NCBI GenBank assembly: GCA_039180415.1
Contig: JBCDDH010000007.1
Coordinates: forward strand, 1-64,000
DNA length: 64,000 bases
From: CAZIXN01 sp039180415
GTDB taxonomy: Bacteria > Planctomycetota > Phycisphaerae > Phycisphaerales > Phycisphaeraceae
Direction of reading: 5' to 3'
Of this stretch, positions 33,041 to 40,826 are shown one piece after another; positions within the stretch are counted from its first letter, which is position 1; every line of letters begins with the position of its first letter. The translations under genes were made by a program, and so were the position numbers. The notes beneath the pieces were generated by a model. It searched no databases and was not told the origin of the DNA. It was given only the letters and a program-made list of their open reading frames with translations.

Positions 33041-33066
33041 AGCGTTGTGTCAGCGTTGTGTGAAAA
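33041..33066 (-). promoter_or_regulatory. PHO-box-like direct repeat upstream of pstS
   Basis: Two adjacent 11-base repeats, AGCGTTGTGTC (33041-33051) and AGCGTTGTGTG (33052-33062). Read toward pstS they are TTCACACAACG and CTGACACAACG. The 11-base period and the TTCAC/CTGACA cores resemble PhoB/PhoP sites, and the location in front of the phosphate operon fits. No phoB/phoR gene is in the window. Confidence 0.65.
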
Positions 33067-33171
33067 CATCGAACGCCGCTTTTGGAATCCAATCAAAACC
33101 CAAAAACCATCCCCCGGCTCGTAAATACCCTCGGTTCTTGCGGAGAACCACGATTGGACGATACTGCCTCT

Positions 33172-34002
33172 ATGTCCGCTCACCCACCGCTCCGAATCGC
33201 CGTGGCCGCCGTTGTGGTTGCGGCGTTCACGCTGCCGGCGTGCGAATCGACCAACCCTTTCGCGGGGCCGGACGATCAGTCCGTTTTGCTCACCCTCGTT
33301 CAAGGGCTCAGTGGTCCCACGCCCAGCCAGACCGCCCGCCAGGTGTTCGACCGGGAGGACCCCGACGTCCGCCGCCGCGCCATCGCGATGCTCAGCGCCG
33401 CCGAGTGGGGCGGCGAGTCGGAATACCTGGCCGTGTACCGCCTGATCCTCACCGATCCGGACCCTACCGTTCGCGCCGCGTGCGCCGCCGCGCTGGGCCG
33501 GCACGGCGAGCCGGGCGACGCGCTGCTGGTTGGTAACCAGCTCGACGCCGAGGAAGCGTTCCTGCGTTGGGAGGCCGCCAAGGCGCTGCGTCGGCTCCAC
33601 AACCCGGTGGCCGTGCCGCGGCTGATCGAGACGCTGCAAACCGACGAAGACCCCGACGCCCGCATGGCCGCCGCCGAGGCGTTGGGTCAGTACCACCGGC
33701 GCGAGGTGTTCGACGCCTTGGTGTCCGCGCTCACCGAGCCCGAGTACGGCATCGCCCACGCCGCCCGCGGTTCGTTGCACACCCTCACCGGTCACGACGC
33801 GGGCTCGGAGCCCCGCGATTGGCGCACGTTCGCCGCCGAAAACCCAAGCGACCTCTTCGCAAACGCCCGGCCCTACACCTACCGCGGCTACATCGCTCCG
33901 CCCGGCCTCTTACAAAGAACTTGGCAAAAGGCCGCCTTCTGGGAAGAGCCCGAGTCCAACGAGCAGACGCCCGAAGGCATGGAGAGCGATTCGCCGTCTT
34001 GA
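33172..34002 (+). CDS. HEAT-repeat lipoprotein
   Basis: 276 residues from the ATG at 33172. A lipoprotein signal peptide ends in LPAC with the lipidated Cys at 24. Residues about 50-225 contain tandem helical HEAT/PBS-lyase-like repeats (VRRRAIAMLSAAEWGGE, VRAACAAALGRHGE, LRWEAAKALRRLHNPVAVPRLIETL, ARMAAAEALGQYHRREVFDALVSAL), spaced about 35 residues. The C-terminus (from about 240) is an FAAENPSDLFANARPYTY segment. Such proteins serve as protein-binding scaffolds; no partner can be named. Divergent from pstS, with the PHO-box-like repeat in the shared gap. Phosphate control of this gene is possible but not shown. Confidence 0.75.
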   Translation: MSAHPPLRIAVAAVVVAAFTLPACESTNPFAGPDDQSVLLTLVQGLSGPTPSQTARQVFDREDPDVRRRAIAMLSAAEWGGESEYLAVYRLILTDPDPTVRAACAAALGRHGEPGDALLVGNQLDAEEAFLRWEAAKALRRLHNPVAVPRLIETLQTDEDPDARMAAAEALGQYHRREVFDALVSALTEPEYGIAHAARGSLHTLTGHDAGSEPRDWRTFAAENPSDLFANARPYTYRGYIAPPGLLQRTWQKAAFWEEPESNEQTPEGMESDSPS

Positions 34003-34136
34003 CCCTCGCTCTCCAGCGCAAGTCGCGATCCGCCGCGTGCCAAGTCAAACTCGAGCGGCAAGCCGGAAGTTGATTCCGCGGTGGCCCGGTCGCTTCAGCG
34101 GCCAAGGCTACAAAGACGCGCGATCCCGCGACCGCC

Positions 34137-36140
34137 TCAACTCCGCGTCAGCCATTCGGTTTCCAGCGGCTCGAGTTCGTCACGGAGGCGTTGGCGTTCT
34201 TCGGCGAGCGCTTTCATCTTTTCCCCGTCGCTGTACACGGCCGGGTCGTTCATCGAGAAGTCGATTTCCGTGAGCCGCTCCTCGATCTGCGCGATGCGTT
34301 GTTCGAGCTTCTTCTGCGGCAGGCCCGCGTGCGGCGATTTCTTCTTCGGTTTAGTCGGCTTGGGTTTGGCGGCCGGTTTTTTGGCTTCGGGCTTGCTTTT
34401 TCTAGGCGATTCCGGCGTCGGGGGTGCGGCCGGCGGTTGGGCCTCTAGCCACTCGCTGTACGTGCCCAGAAATACCTCGGCCTTCCCGTGGCCGTCGAAG
34501 ACGATGAGTTGGTCGACCAGGTGATCCAGCAGCATCCGGTCGTGCGTGATCAGGATCAGCGTGCCCTCGGCCCCGGCGTTGTTCGCGGTGGTGCTGTACT
34601 TCTTGCTGGGCGTGGTGTAGCGGCGCAGCGCTTCTTCCAGGCGCTCGGCGCTGGGGATGTCGAGGTGGTTCGTCGGCTCGTCGAGGACCAGCAGGTTGTG
34701 GCCCTTGCACATCAGCCCGGCCAAGACGGCGCGGGCGCGTTCGCCGCCGGACAAGACGTTGAGCGCCTTGTCCTGCTCGTCGCCGCGGAAGAGGAACGCT
34801 CCGGCCAGGTCGCGGGCCTCTTGTTCCGTGTCGGAGGGCACGAACGAACGCAGGTACTCGACGACCGATTTGGACAGGTCGAGGTGTTCGTGGGTCTGCT
34901 TGAAGTGGCCGACGTCGACCTGCGCGCCGAGCTTCGCGCTGCCGGACGTGGACGCTTGTTCGCCGAGCAGGCAGCGGATCAGGGTGGATTTGCCCGCGCC
35001 GTTGGGCCCGATGACGCCGACCTTCTCGCCGCGTTTGAGGTCGAGGGAGAGGCCTTCGAACAAGGGCTTGTTCTCGTAGGCCTTGCCGAGGTTTTCCGCG
35101 ACGACCACGTGGTCTCCGCTGCGGGCCTTGGGGTCGAACGTGAGCTTGATCGCGTCGAGCTCCATCGGCGGCTCGATGGCGTGGTCGCGGATGAATCGGT
35201 TGAGCCGGGTCTCCCGGCCGCGGGCCTGCTTGGCGCGCTGGCCGGCCTTGAACTTGGCGATGAACTGCTTCTCGCTCTTGATCTGGGCCTGCTGCTTCTC
35301 GTAGGCGCGGCGCTGCTCTTCGATCCGTTCGGCGCGGAGCTGGCGGAACTTCTCGTAATGGCCCGGGTATTCGACCATCACGCCGTCTTCGAGCTCGTAG
35401 ATCTTGGAGACCACGCGGTCGAGCAGCCAGCGGTCGTGGCTGATGATCAGCACGGCCCCGCGGTAGTCGGCGAGGAAGGCTTCGAGCCATTGCCGGCCGG
35501 CGATGTCCAGGTGGTTGGTCGGCTCGTCGAGTAGCAGGATGTCCGGCTCGGTGAGCAGCAGCTTGGCGAGCGCGAGGCGGCCGCGTTGTCCGCCGGAGAG
35601 GTCGCCGCACTTGACCTTAAACAAGGCGTCTTCGAGGCCCAGGCCGTGCAGGGTCTCGTCGATCTTGTGATCGACCGCGTAACCGCCGGATGAGGCGACC
35701 TGCTCTTCGAGTGCGGCGTATTGCTTCATGACGCGGTCGAGGGCGTCTTCGTCGCCGTACACCGCGGGGTCGCCCATCTGCTCCGAGAGCGCCTCCATTT
35801 GCGTGTGCAGGTCGGCGAGCGCGGCGAAGGCGGCGCCGGCCTCTTCACGGAGGGTCTTGTCCGGGTCGAGCGCGTGGTCCTGGTGGAGGTACCCGGCGGT
35901 GGAGCCGCGGGCCAGCTGGATCTGCCCGGCGTCGGGCTTGGCGTTGGAGAGGCGGGCGGCGGCGATCTGCGCCTCGGTGAGCGAGACCGAGGCGATCATC
36001 TTGAGCAGGGTGGACTTGCCGCAGCCGTTGCGGCCGACGAGTCCGACGTGTTGGCCGGCGTCGAGGGTGAGGTTCACGCCGTCGAGCAGGACGCGGTCGC
36101 CCAGGGCGTAGGTGACGTTAGCAACGGAGAGCAGGGCCAT
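34137..36140 (-). CDS. ABC-F family ATPase (Uup/EttA-like, ribosome-associated)
   Basis: 667 residues. Two ABC domains with no membrane helices: the first (about 4-255) has Walker A GRNGCGKSTLL, signature LSGGQRGRLALAKLL and LLLDEPTNHLDI. A charged linker (about 260-320, LRAERIEEQRRAYEKQQAQIKSE) matches the ABC-F P-site tRNA interaction motif. The second ABC domain (about 325-545) has GPNGAGKSTLIRCL and LVLDEPTNHLDI. A Lys/Pro-rich linker leads to a C-terminal coiled coil (about 600-660), as in Uup. It acts on stalled ribosomes; the exact subfamily cannot be fixed from sequence alone. Confidence 0.92.
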   Translation of the reverse strand: MALLSVANVTYALGDRVLLDGVNLTLDAGQHVGLVGRNGCGKSTLLKMIASVSLTEAQIAAARLSNAKPDAGQIQLARGSTAGYLHQDHALDPDKTLREEAGAAFAALADLHTQMEALSEQMGDPAVYGDEDALDRVMKQYAALEEQVASSGGYAVDHKIDETLHGLGLEDALFKVKCGDLSGGQRGRLALAKLLLTEPDILLLDEPTNHLDIAGRQWLEAFLADYRGAVLIISHDRWLLDRVVSKIYELEDGVMVEYPGHYEKFRQLRAERIEEQRRAYEKQQAQIKSEKQFIAKFKAGQRAKQARGRETRLNRFIRDHAIEPPMELDAIKLTFDPKARSGDHVVVAENLGKAYENKPLFEGLSLDLKRGEKVGVIGPNGAGKSTLIRCLLGEQASTSGSAKLGAQVDVGHFKQTHEHLDLSKSVVEYLRSFVPSDTEQEARDLAGAFLFRGDEQDKALNVLSGGERARAVLAGLMCKGHNLLVLDEPTNHLDIPSAERLEEALRRYTTPSKKYSTTANNAGAEGTLILITHDRMLLDHLVDQLIVFDGHGKAEVFLGTYSEWLEAQPPAAPPTPESPRKSKPEAKKPAAKPKPTKPKKKSPHAGLPQKKLEQRIAQIEERLTEIDFSMNDPAVYSDGEKMKALAEERQRLRDELEPLETEWLTRS

Positions 36141-36191
36141 GTCGAAATACGAAGTTCGAAGTCCGAAGGTCGAAGGGCGGAAGCCCGCAGC
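36141..36191. repeat. intergenic word-repeat (ABC-F / DUF2459 gap)
   Basis: Degenerate tandem words CGAAGTTCGAAGTCCGAAGG (from about 36149) followed by TCGAAGGGCGGAAG. The same word is found in the fliF-fliG gap at 21161-21182 in reverse complement. Confidence 0.7.
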
Positions 36192-37010
36192 TTATTCGGA
36201 TTCCGCTTGGGCTTGATGCTCGCCTTCGAGTTCGTCGGCTCTCGATTGGAGGCGTGTCACCTCGTCGTACTTCTCCGCGGCGCGGTCGAGCTGGTACTCG
36301 ACGTTGACCGAGTGGATGGCGTAGATCGCGGAGATGGGCAGGCCGGCTTGCGCGAGGGCGTCGGCGACCATGTGGTTGCAGTTGTGCAGGACGATGTACT
36401 TCCGGCGGGGGTTGGCGGTCAAAAAAGCGGAGTCGTCGCCGTAGATGCCGGGCTGTTCGACGAAAGCGATGGGTTCTCCGCGGTCGTCCAAAGCGAGGTG
36501 GCGGAGCAGGAAGTCGGTGAGTTTTTGGTAGCCGGCTTCGGAGAGCTCGACGCGGAACAGGGCGACGTTCCAGCCGTCGAAGAAGGTCGGCGGGTCGGTA
36601 GGTAGGGCCCAAACGTGGTTGACGGACGTCGTGGGCCAGAGCAGGGCGGCGAGGGTGAGGCCGGAGGTTTTGGTCTGCTCGTCGGACTTGTAGTAGGCGT
36701 CGTCGCCCCAGCCGAACTCGTGCCAGGCGGGGTCGGGTTGGCCGCGTCGTTCGAGCTCGTCGCGCCAGGGTTGGAGGGCGGCGTCGAGTTGAGGCAGCAG
36801 GGCGGCGTCGGGCAGGACGACGCCGGAGTGCCAGTGGTTGGCGGTGACGTAGATCGTGTGGGTCGGCTGGCCGGGCGCGGCGACGGACGGCGGGAAGCGA
36901 TCGGACCGGGCGGTGCGGCAGCCGATCAGGGTGACGGCCGTGAGCAGAAGCAGGCCGACCAGGCCGGCGTGTCTGCCCCTTTCGGCGGATGGGCGGTCGA
37001 CGCGGAGCAT
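36192..37010 (-). CDS. DUF2459 lipoprotein
   Basis: 272 residues. Lipoprotein signal peptide with LIGC, lipidated Cys31. The domain (about 50-240) has HWHSGVVLP, EFGWGDDAYY, TTSVNHVWALP and LHNCNHMVADAL, the arrangement of the DUF2459 (TIGR02117) family. Its conserved His and Cys suggest a papain/NlpC-like fold, but activity is unproven. The tail is a charged helix (about 240-272). It should sit on the outer face of a membrane. Only 4 bases separate its start from the stop of the upstream oxidoreductase gene, so the two are probably co-transcribed. Confidence 0.8.
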   Translation of the reverse strand: MLRVDRPSAERGRHAGLVGLLLLTAVTLIGCRTARSDRFPPSVAAPGQPTHTIYVTANHWHSGVVLPDAALLPQLDAALQPWRDELERRGQPDPAWHEFGWGDDAYYKSDEQTKTSGLTLAALLWPTTSVNHVWALPTDPPTFFDGWNVALFRVELSEAGYQKLTDFLLRHLALDDRGEPIAFVEQPGIYGDDSAFLTANPRRKYIVLHNCNHMVADALAQAGLPISAIYAIHSVNVEYQLDRAAEKYDEVTRLQSRADELEGEHQAQAESE

Positions 37011-37014
37011 CGGC

Positions 37015-38220
37015 TCAGGCGCTGCCGCTCATGTCGACGGCCCCCGCGTGGGCGACCTCGGGCTTCTGGTAGGTGCTCTTGGCCTTGAGTTTTTCGAGCA
37101 GCGCGTCGTAGGCAGCGCGGTCGGTGGGGATGGCGACGGGCCGGTGTTGCAGGCCGGACATGAGCATGGCGTTGCCGAGTTCGAGGCCGGCGATGCCCTC
37201 GGTACCCGCGGCGATCAGGTCGTCCTGCGTGCCGCCGTTGGCGATGGTCTCGATGAAGTTGGCGGTGATGGGCTGATGATCCATGCCGTCTTGATCCGGC
37301 GGGGTGATCTGCATCCGGGTGCTAGGCACGCTGGGGAAGCGTTCGGGGCAGTTTTTCGTGAACGCGTCGACGGGTTCGTCGGCCCGGAGGTAGGTGAGGG
37401 TTTCTTCGCCGAACTCGGCGTGGGCGATGAGCGTGCCGTGGGTGCCGACGATCTCGAGGCGGTTGATGCCGGGCGTTTGGCCGGTGGAGGTGACGAACGT
37501 GCCGGTCGCCCCGTTGGCGTACTTCAGGATCGCGGTCACGTCGTCCTCGACTTCGATGTCGTGGTATTTGCCTAGCGAGACGTCGGCGGTGACGGACGCG
37601 GGGCTGCCCAGGAACCAGCAGAGCAGGTCGAGGTTGTGTGGGCATTGGTTGAGCAGGACGCCGCCGCCTTCGCCTTGCCAGGTCGCCCGCCAGCCGCCCG
37701 AGTCGTAATAGGCTTGGGTGCGGAACCAGTTGGTGATGGTCCACGAGACCCGCATCAGCTCGCCGATCGAGCCGTCGGAGCACAGCCGCTTGACTTCCTT
37801 CCAGAGCGGGCGGGTGCGTTGGTTAAACATCGCGGCGTAGAGCAGCTTGGGGTGTTTTTTGATGGCTTGCTCGTACGCGGCGTTGGTTCGCTCGGCGGCG
37901 AGCGCGGTGACGGCGACGGGCTTTTCGGTCAGCACGTGGACGCCGTGTCGGAACGCGAGCTCGGCGTAACGCGGGTGGTCGTAGTGCGGGCAGGCGATAA
38001 ACACGGCGTCGATGTCGCCGGACGCGATCATGGCTTCGGCGTCGAGCCAGGCCTTCGCGCCGGTGTCTTCGACGATCGGGTCGAGCAGGTCCTGCGTGAC
38101 GTCGGACACGGCGGCGAGCGTGAGCCCGGGGATCTGGTCGTAGTAACCACGGTGCGCGGTGGCCATCGAGCCGGCGGCACCGATGACGCCGAGGCGGACG
38201 GTGGGGGAAGCGGTAGACAT
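37015..38220 (-). CDS. Gfo/Idh/MocA family NAD(P)-dependent oxidoreductase
   Basis: 401 residues. N-terminal Rossmann domain with the dinucleotide loop VIGAAGSMATAH near residue 13 and the conserved EKPVAVTA (the catalytic Lys of the family) near residue 97. The C-terminal alpha/beta domain has GGGVLLNQCPHNLDLLCWFLG, where the Asn/His pair and Asp belong to the active site of Gfo/Idh/MocA enzymes. Such enzymes oxidise or reduce sugars, inositols or related polyols; the substrate cannot be told from the sequence. No signal peptide, so it is cytoplasmic. Followed at 4 bases by the DUF2459 lipoprotein gene. Confidence 0.9.
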   Translation of the reverse strand: MSTASPTVRLGVIGAAGSMATAHRGYYDQIPGLTLAAVSDVTQDLLDPIVEDTGAKAWLDAEAMIASGDIDAVFIACPHYDHPRYAELAFRHGVHVLTEKPVAVTALAAERTNAAYEQAIKKHPKLLYAAMFNQRTRPLWKEVKRLCSDGSIGELMRVSWTITNWFRTQAYYDSGGWRATWQGEGGGVLLNQCPHNLDLLCWFLGSPASVTADVSLGKYHDIEVEDDVTAILKYANGATGTFVTSTGQTPGINRLEIVGTHGTLIAHAEFGEETLTYLRADEPVDAFTKNCPERFPSVPSTRMQITPPDQDGMDHQPITANFIETIANGGTQDDLIAAGTEGIAGLELGNAMLMSGLQHRPVAIPTDRAAYDALLEKLKAKSTYQKPEVAHAGAVDMSGSA

Positions 38221-38413
38221 CGAAGCGTTCTCCGGGGAGGGATACGCAAGCTATCGAAAGGCGGGTCGTTTGTGTGATCGACCGGTCGAGATTTGTCCGG
38301 GGCGGTCGCGGTTCCGGGCGGAAGGCGGCTGTGATACGGTGTGAGATTCGTCGTTCGAAACGGGCCTGGGCCGGGCGCCCGGGGCCGTGAAGCCCGACCC
38401 GGAGGTCGCCGCC

Positions 38414-39619
38414 ATGTTTGAGTCCATCGAAGCCGCACCGCCCGACGCGATCCTGGGGATCTCGGAGGCATACCGCCGGGACGAGCGGGCCACGAAAATC
38501 AATCTGGCGGTCGGCGTCTACAAGAACGCCGACGGCCAGACGCCGGTGCTGGACGCGGTGAAAGCGGCGGAACGCCGGATGCTCGAACGCCAGACGACCA
38601 AGTCGTATCTGCCGATCGACGGTCCGCCGGCGTACGGGTCGGCGGTGCGTCGGCTGTTGTTTGGCGCGGGGCACGCGTTGGCGGACTCGACCCGGGCGAG
38701 GACGGCGGCGAGCCCTGGCGGTACGGGGGCGCTGCGGGTGGCGGCGGATTCTCTCCAAGCGAACCACCCGGGGGCGGCGGTGTGGCTGACGACGCCGACA
38801 TGGGCCAACCATCCGCAGATCTTCGCGGCGGCGGGCGTCGAGACCAAGACGTACGCGTGGCTGGACGCGACCGGCTTCGCGCTCGACTTCGACGCGGTGC
38901 TCGCCGATTTGGCGAAGGTCCCCGCCGGCGACGTGGTCCTGCTGCACGGCTGCTGCCACAACCCCACGGGCGTCGATCCCACCGCGGCGCAGTGGCGGGC
39001 GATCGCGGAGGCGCTCGCGGGCCGGGGCGTGCTGCCGCTGCTGGACTTCGCCTACCAGGGCTTCGGCGGGGGCTTGACCGACGACGCGGCCGGGCTGCGG
39101 GCGATCGCCGGAGCGTGCGACGAACTGCTGGTGTGTTCGAGCTATTCGAAGAACTTCGGGCTGTACAACGAACGGGTGGGCGCGCTGACCGTGGTGGCCG
39201 GCTCGGACAACGCGGCGGCGGCGGTGATGTCGCGGGTGAAGCAGTCGATCCGGCGGAATTTCTCCAACCCGCCCGCGCACGGCGTCGGCATCGTGCAGAC
39301 GATTCTGGACGACGCCGAGTTGTCCGCGCAGTGGGAAGCGGAGCTCGCCGCGATGCGGGAACGGATTCATGCGATGCGCGGGGCGTTGAAGTCGGGACTC
39401 GACGAACGCGACGTGTCGCTCTCGCCCGACGGCAACGCCTTTATCACCACGCAAAGCGGGATGTTCACGATGTCCGGGTTGGACCGCGGGCAGGTCACGC
39501 GGCTCGCGGACGAGTTTGGCATCTACGTCGTGGGCGACGGACGGATCAACGTCGCGGGGATCACGCCGGGCAATGTGGGTACGCTCTGCGATTCGATCGC
39601 GGCGGTGACTTCGAACTAA
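38414..39619 (+). CDS. aspartate/aromatic amino-acid aminotransferase (AspC/TyrB family)
   Basis: 401 residues from the ATG at 38414, where the typical AspC beginning MFESIEAAPPDAILG starts; a GTG 9 codons earlier is open but rejected. PLP-dependent class I aminotransferase of the gamma-subfamily: NLAVGVYKN, SYLPIDGPPAY, the GGTGALR loop, HGCCHNPTGVDP, and the PLP-binding lysine K246 in SSYSKNFGLYNERVGAL. It interconverts aspartate or aromatic amino acids and their keto acids with 2-oxoglutarate. Six bases before prfB and on the same strand, so likely co-transcribed. Confidence 0.93.
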   Translation: MFESIEAAPPDAILGISEAYRRDERATKINLAVGVYKNADGQTPVLDAVKAAERRMLERQTTKSYLPIDGPPAYGSAVRRLLFGAGHALADSTRARTAASPGGTGALRVAADSLQANHPGAAVWLTTPTWANHPQIFAAAGVETKTYAWLDATGFALDFDAVLADLAKVPAGDVVLLHGCCHNPTGVDPTAAQWRAIAEALAGRGVLPLLDFAYQGFGGGLTDDAAGLRAIAGACDELLVCSSYSKNFGLYNERVGALTVVAGSDNAAAAVMSRVKQSIRRNFSNPPAHGVGIVQTILDDAELSAQWEAELAAMRERIHAMRGALKSGLDERDVSLSPDGNAFITTQSGMFTMSGLDRGQVTRLADEFGIYVVGDGRINVAGITPGNVGTLCDSIAAVTSN

Positions 39620-39625
39620 ACCTCC

Positions 39626-40741
39626 ATGCACGAGAACATCCCCGGCATCTTGAGCCAGCTCTCCGAGCGGATCGTGTCGATCGGCCGCGCGTTGCGTTAC
39701 GACGCGCGGCGGGCCGAACACACCGAACTCAAGGAGAAAATGAACGCGCCGGACTTCTGGAACGACCCCGACGCGGCGAACAAAATCGTCGCCCGGATGA
39801 AGGGTATCGCCCGGATTATCGACCCGGTGGACGAGTTGCGGGGCAAGATCGAGGACGCGTCCCTGCTGTGGGAGATGGCCGAGGAGGCGGGCGACGACGA
39901 GAGCAAGACCGAAGTCGACGCGCAGCTCGACCCGATCGCCGAGCAGCTCGATCAGTTGGAGGTCACGTCGCTGCTGTCGGGCAAGTACGACGACCGCAAC
40001 TGCTACTTGAGCATCCAGAGCGGGGCCGGGGGGACCGAGGCGGACGACTGGGCCGAGATGCTGATGCGGATGTATCTGTACTACTGCGAGAAGCAGGGCT
40101 GGGGCGTCAGCGAGGTCAGCAAGACGCACGGCACGGAGGCGGGCATCAAGGAAGTGACGCTCTACGTCGAGGGGCCGCTGGCGTACGGCTACCTCTCGGC
40201 CGAGTCGGGCACGCACCGGCTGGCCCGCGTCAGCCCGTTCAACGCGGAGGGCAAACGGCAGACGTCGTTCGCCACCGTCGAGGCGACGCCCGAGTTCCCG
40301 GACACCGGCAAGGTCGAGCTGGACGAGAGCAAGCTGGAGACGACGCAGTTCGCGCGGTCGTCCGGCCCCGGCGGGCAGAACGTCAACAAGGTCGCCTCGG
40401 CGATCCGGCTGGTCTACCACTACGACGCGCAGAACACGCTGACCGTGGTGTGCAGCGTCGAACGCAAGGCTGAGCAGAACCGCAAGCAGGCGCTGTCCAT
40501 CCTCAAGGGCAAGATCGAGCTGCTCGAAGAGCAAAAACGGCAGGCCGAGATGGACGCGGCAACGGGCGGGGGCGTCGACCGCGGCTGGGGCTCGCAGATC
40601 CGCAGCTACGTGTTCTACGACAACCGCGTCAAGGACCACCGCACGGGGTTCGAGAAGGGTAATCCGCAGACCGTGATGGACGGAGACCTGCATGGGTTCG
40701 TGGAGGCCGAGCTGCGGCGGCGGGCGCAGGCCGGGGGCTGA
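39626..40741 (+). CDS. prfB: peptide chain release factor 2
   Basis: 371 residues. Recognises UGA and UAA stop codons: the anticodon-like SPF tripeptide is at 203-205 and the catalytic GGQ at 249-251 (SSGPGGQNVNK). The N-terminal helical domain continues without interruption from the first Met (ILSQLSERIVSIGRALRYDARRAEHTELKEKM). The programmed +1 frameshift site found in many prfB genes (an in-frame UGA near codon 25) is therefore absent here. Cytoplasmic; works with ribosomes. Preceded by the aminotransferase gene and followed by a weak terminator. Confidence 0.97.
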   Translation: MHENIPGILSQLSERIVSIGRALRYDARRAEHTELKEKMNAPDFWNDPDAANKIVARMKGIARIIDPVDELRGKIEDASLLWEMAEEAGDDESKTEVDAQLDPIAEQLDQLEVTSLLSGKYDDRNCYLSIQSGAGGTEADDWAEMLMRMYLYYCEKQGWGVSEVSKTHGTEAGIKEVTLYVEGPLAYGYLSAESGTHRLARVSPFNAEGKRQTSFATVEATPEFPDTGKVELDESKLETTQFARSSGPGGQNVNKVASAIRLVYHYDAQNTLTVVCSVERKAEQNRKQALSILKGKIELLEEQKRQAEMDAATGGGVDRGWGSQIRSYVFYDNRVKDHRTGFEKGNPQTVMDGDLHGFVEAELRRRAQAGG

Positions 40742-40752
40742 GCTCGTGCGGG

Positions 40753-40773
40753 CCCGCGTTGCGGCGGGTTTTC
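40753..40773 (+). terminator. weak intrinsic terminator after prfB
   Basis: Stem CCCGC (40753-40757) with GCGGG (40764-40768) and a 6-base loop, followed by TTTT. It starts 12 bases after the prfB stop. The stem is short, so some read-through to the TPR gene is likely. Confidence 0.5.
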
Positions 40774-40826
40774 TGGGGGCGACAGGAAAGTGAAGCGGGG
40801 GTGAGTTATCGGCCGATGTCCGGTTT

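Noticed and set aside
30571..33063. 830-codon open frame on the plus strand
   Set aside because: Antisense to pstA, pstC and pstS, which have clear family motifs.
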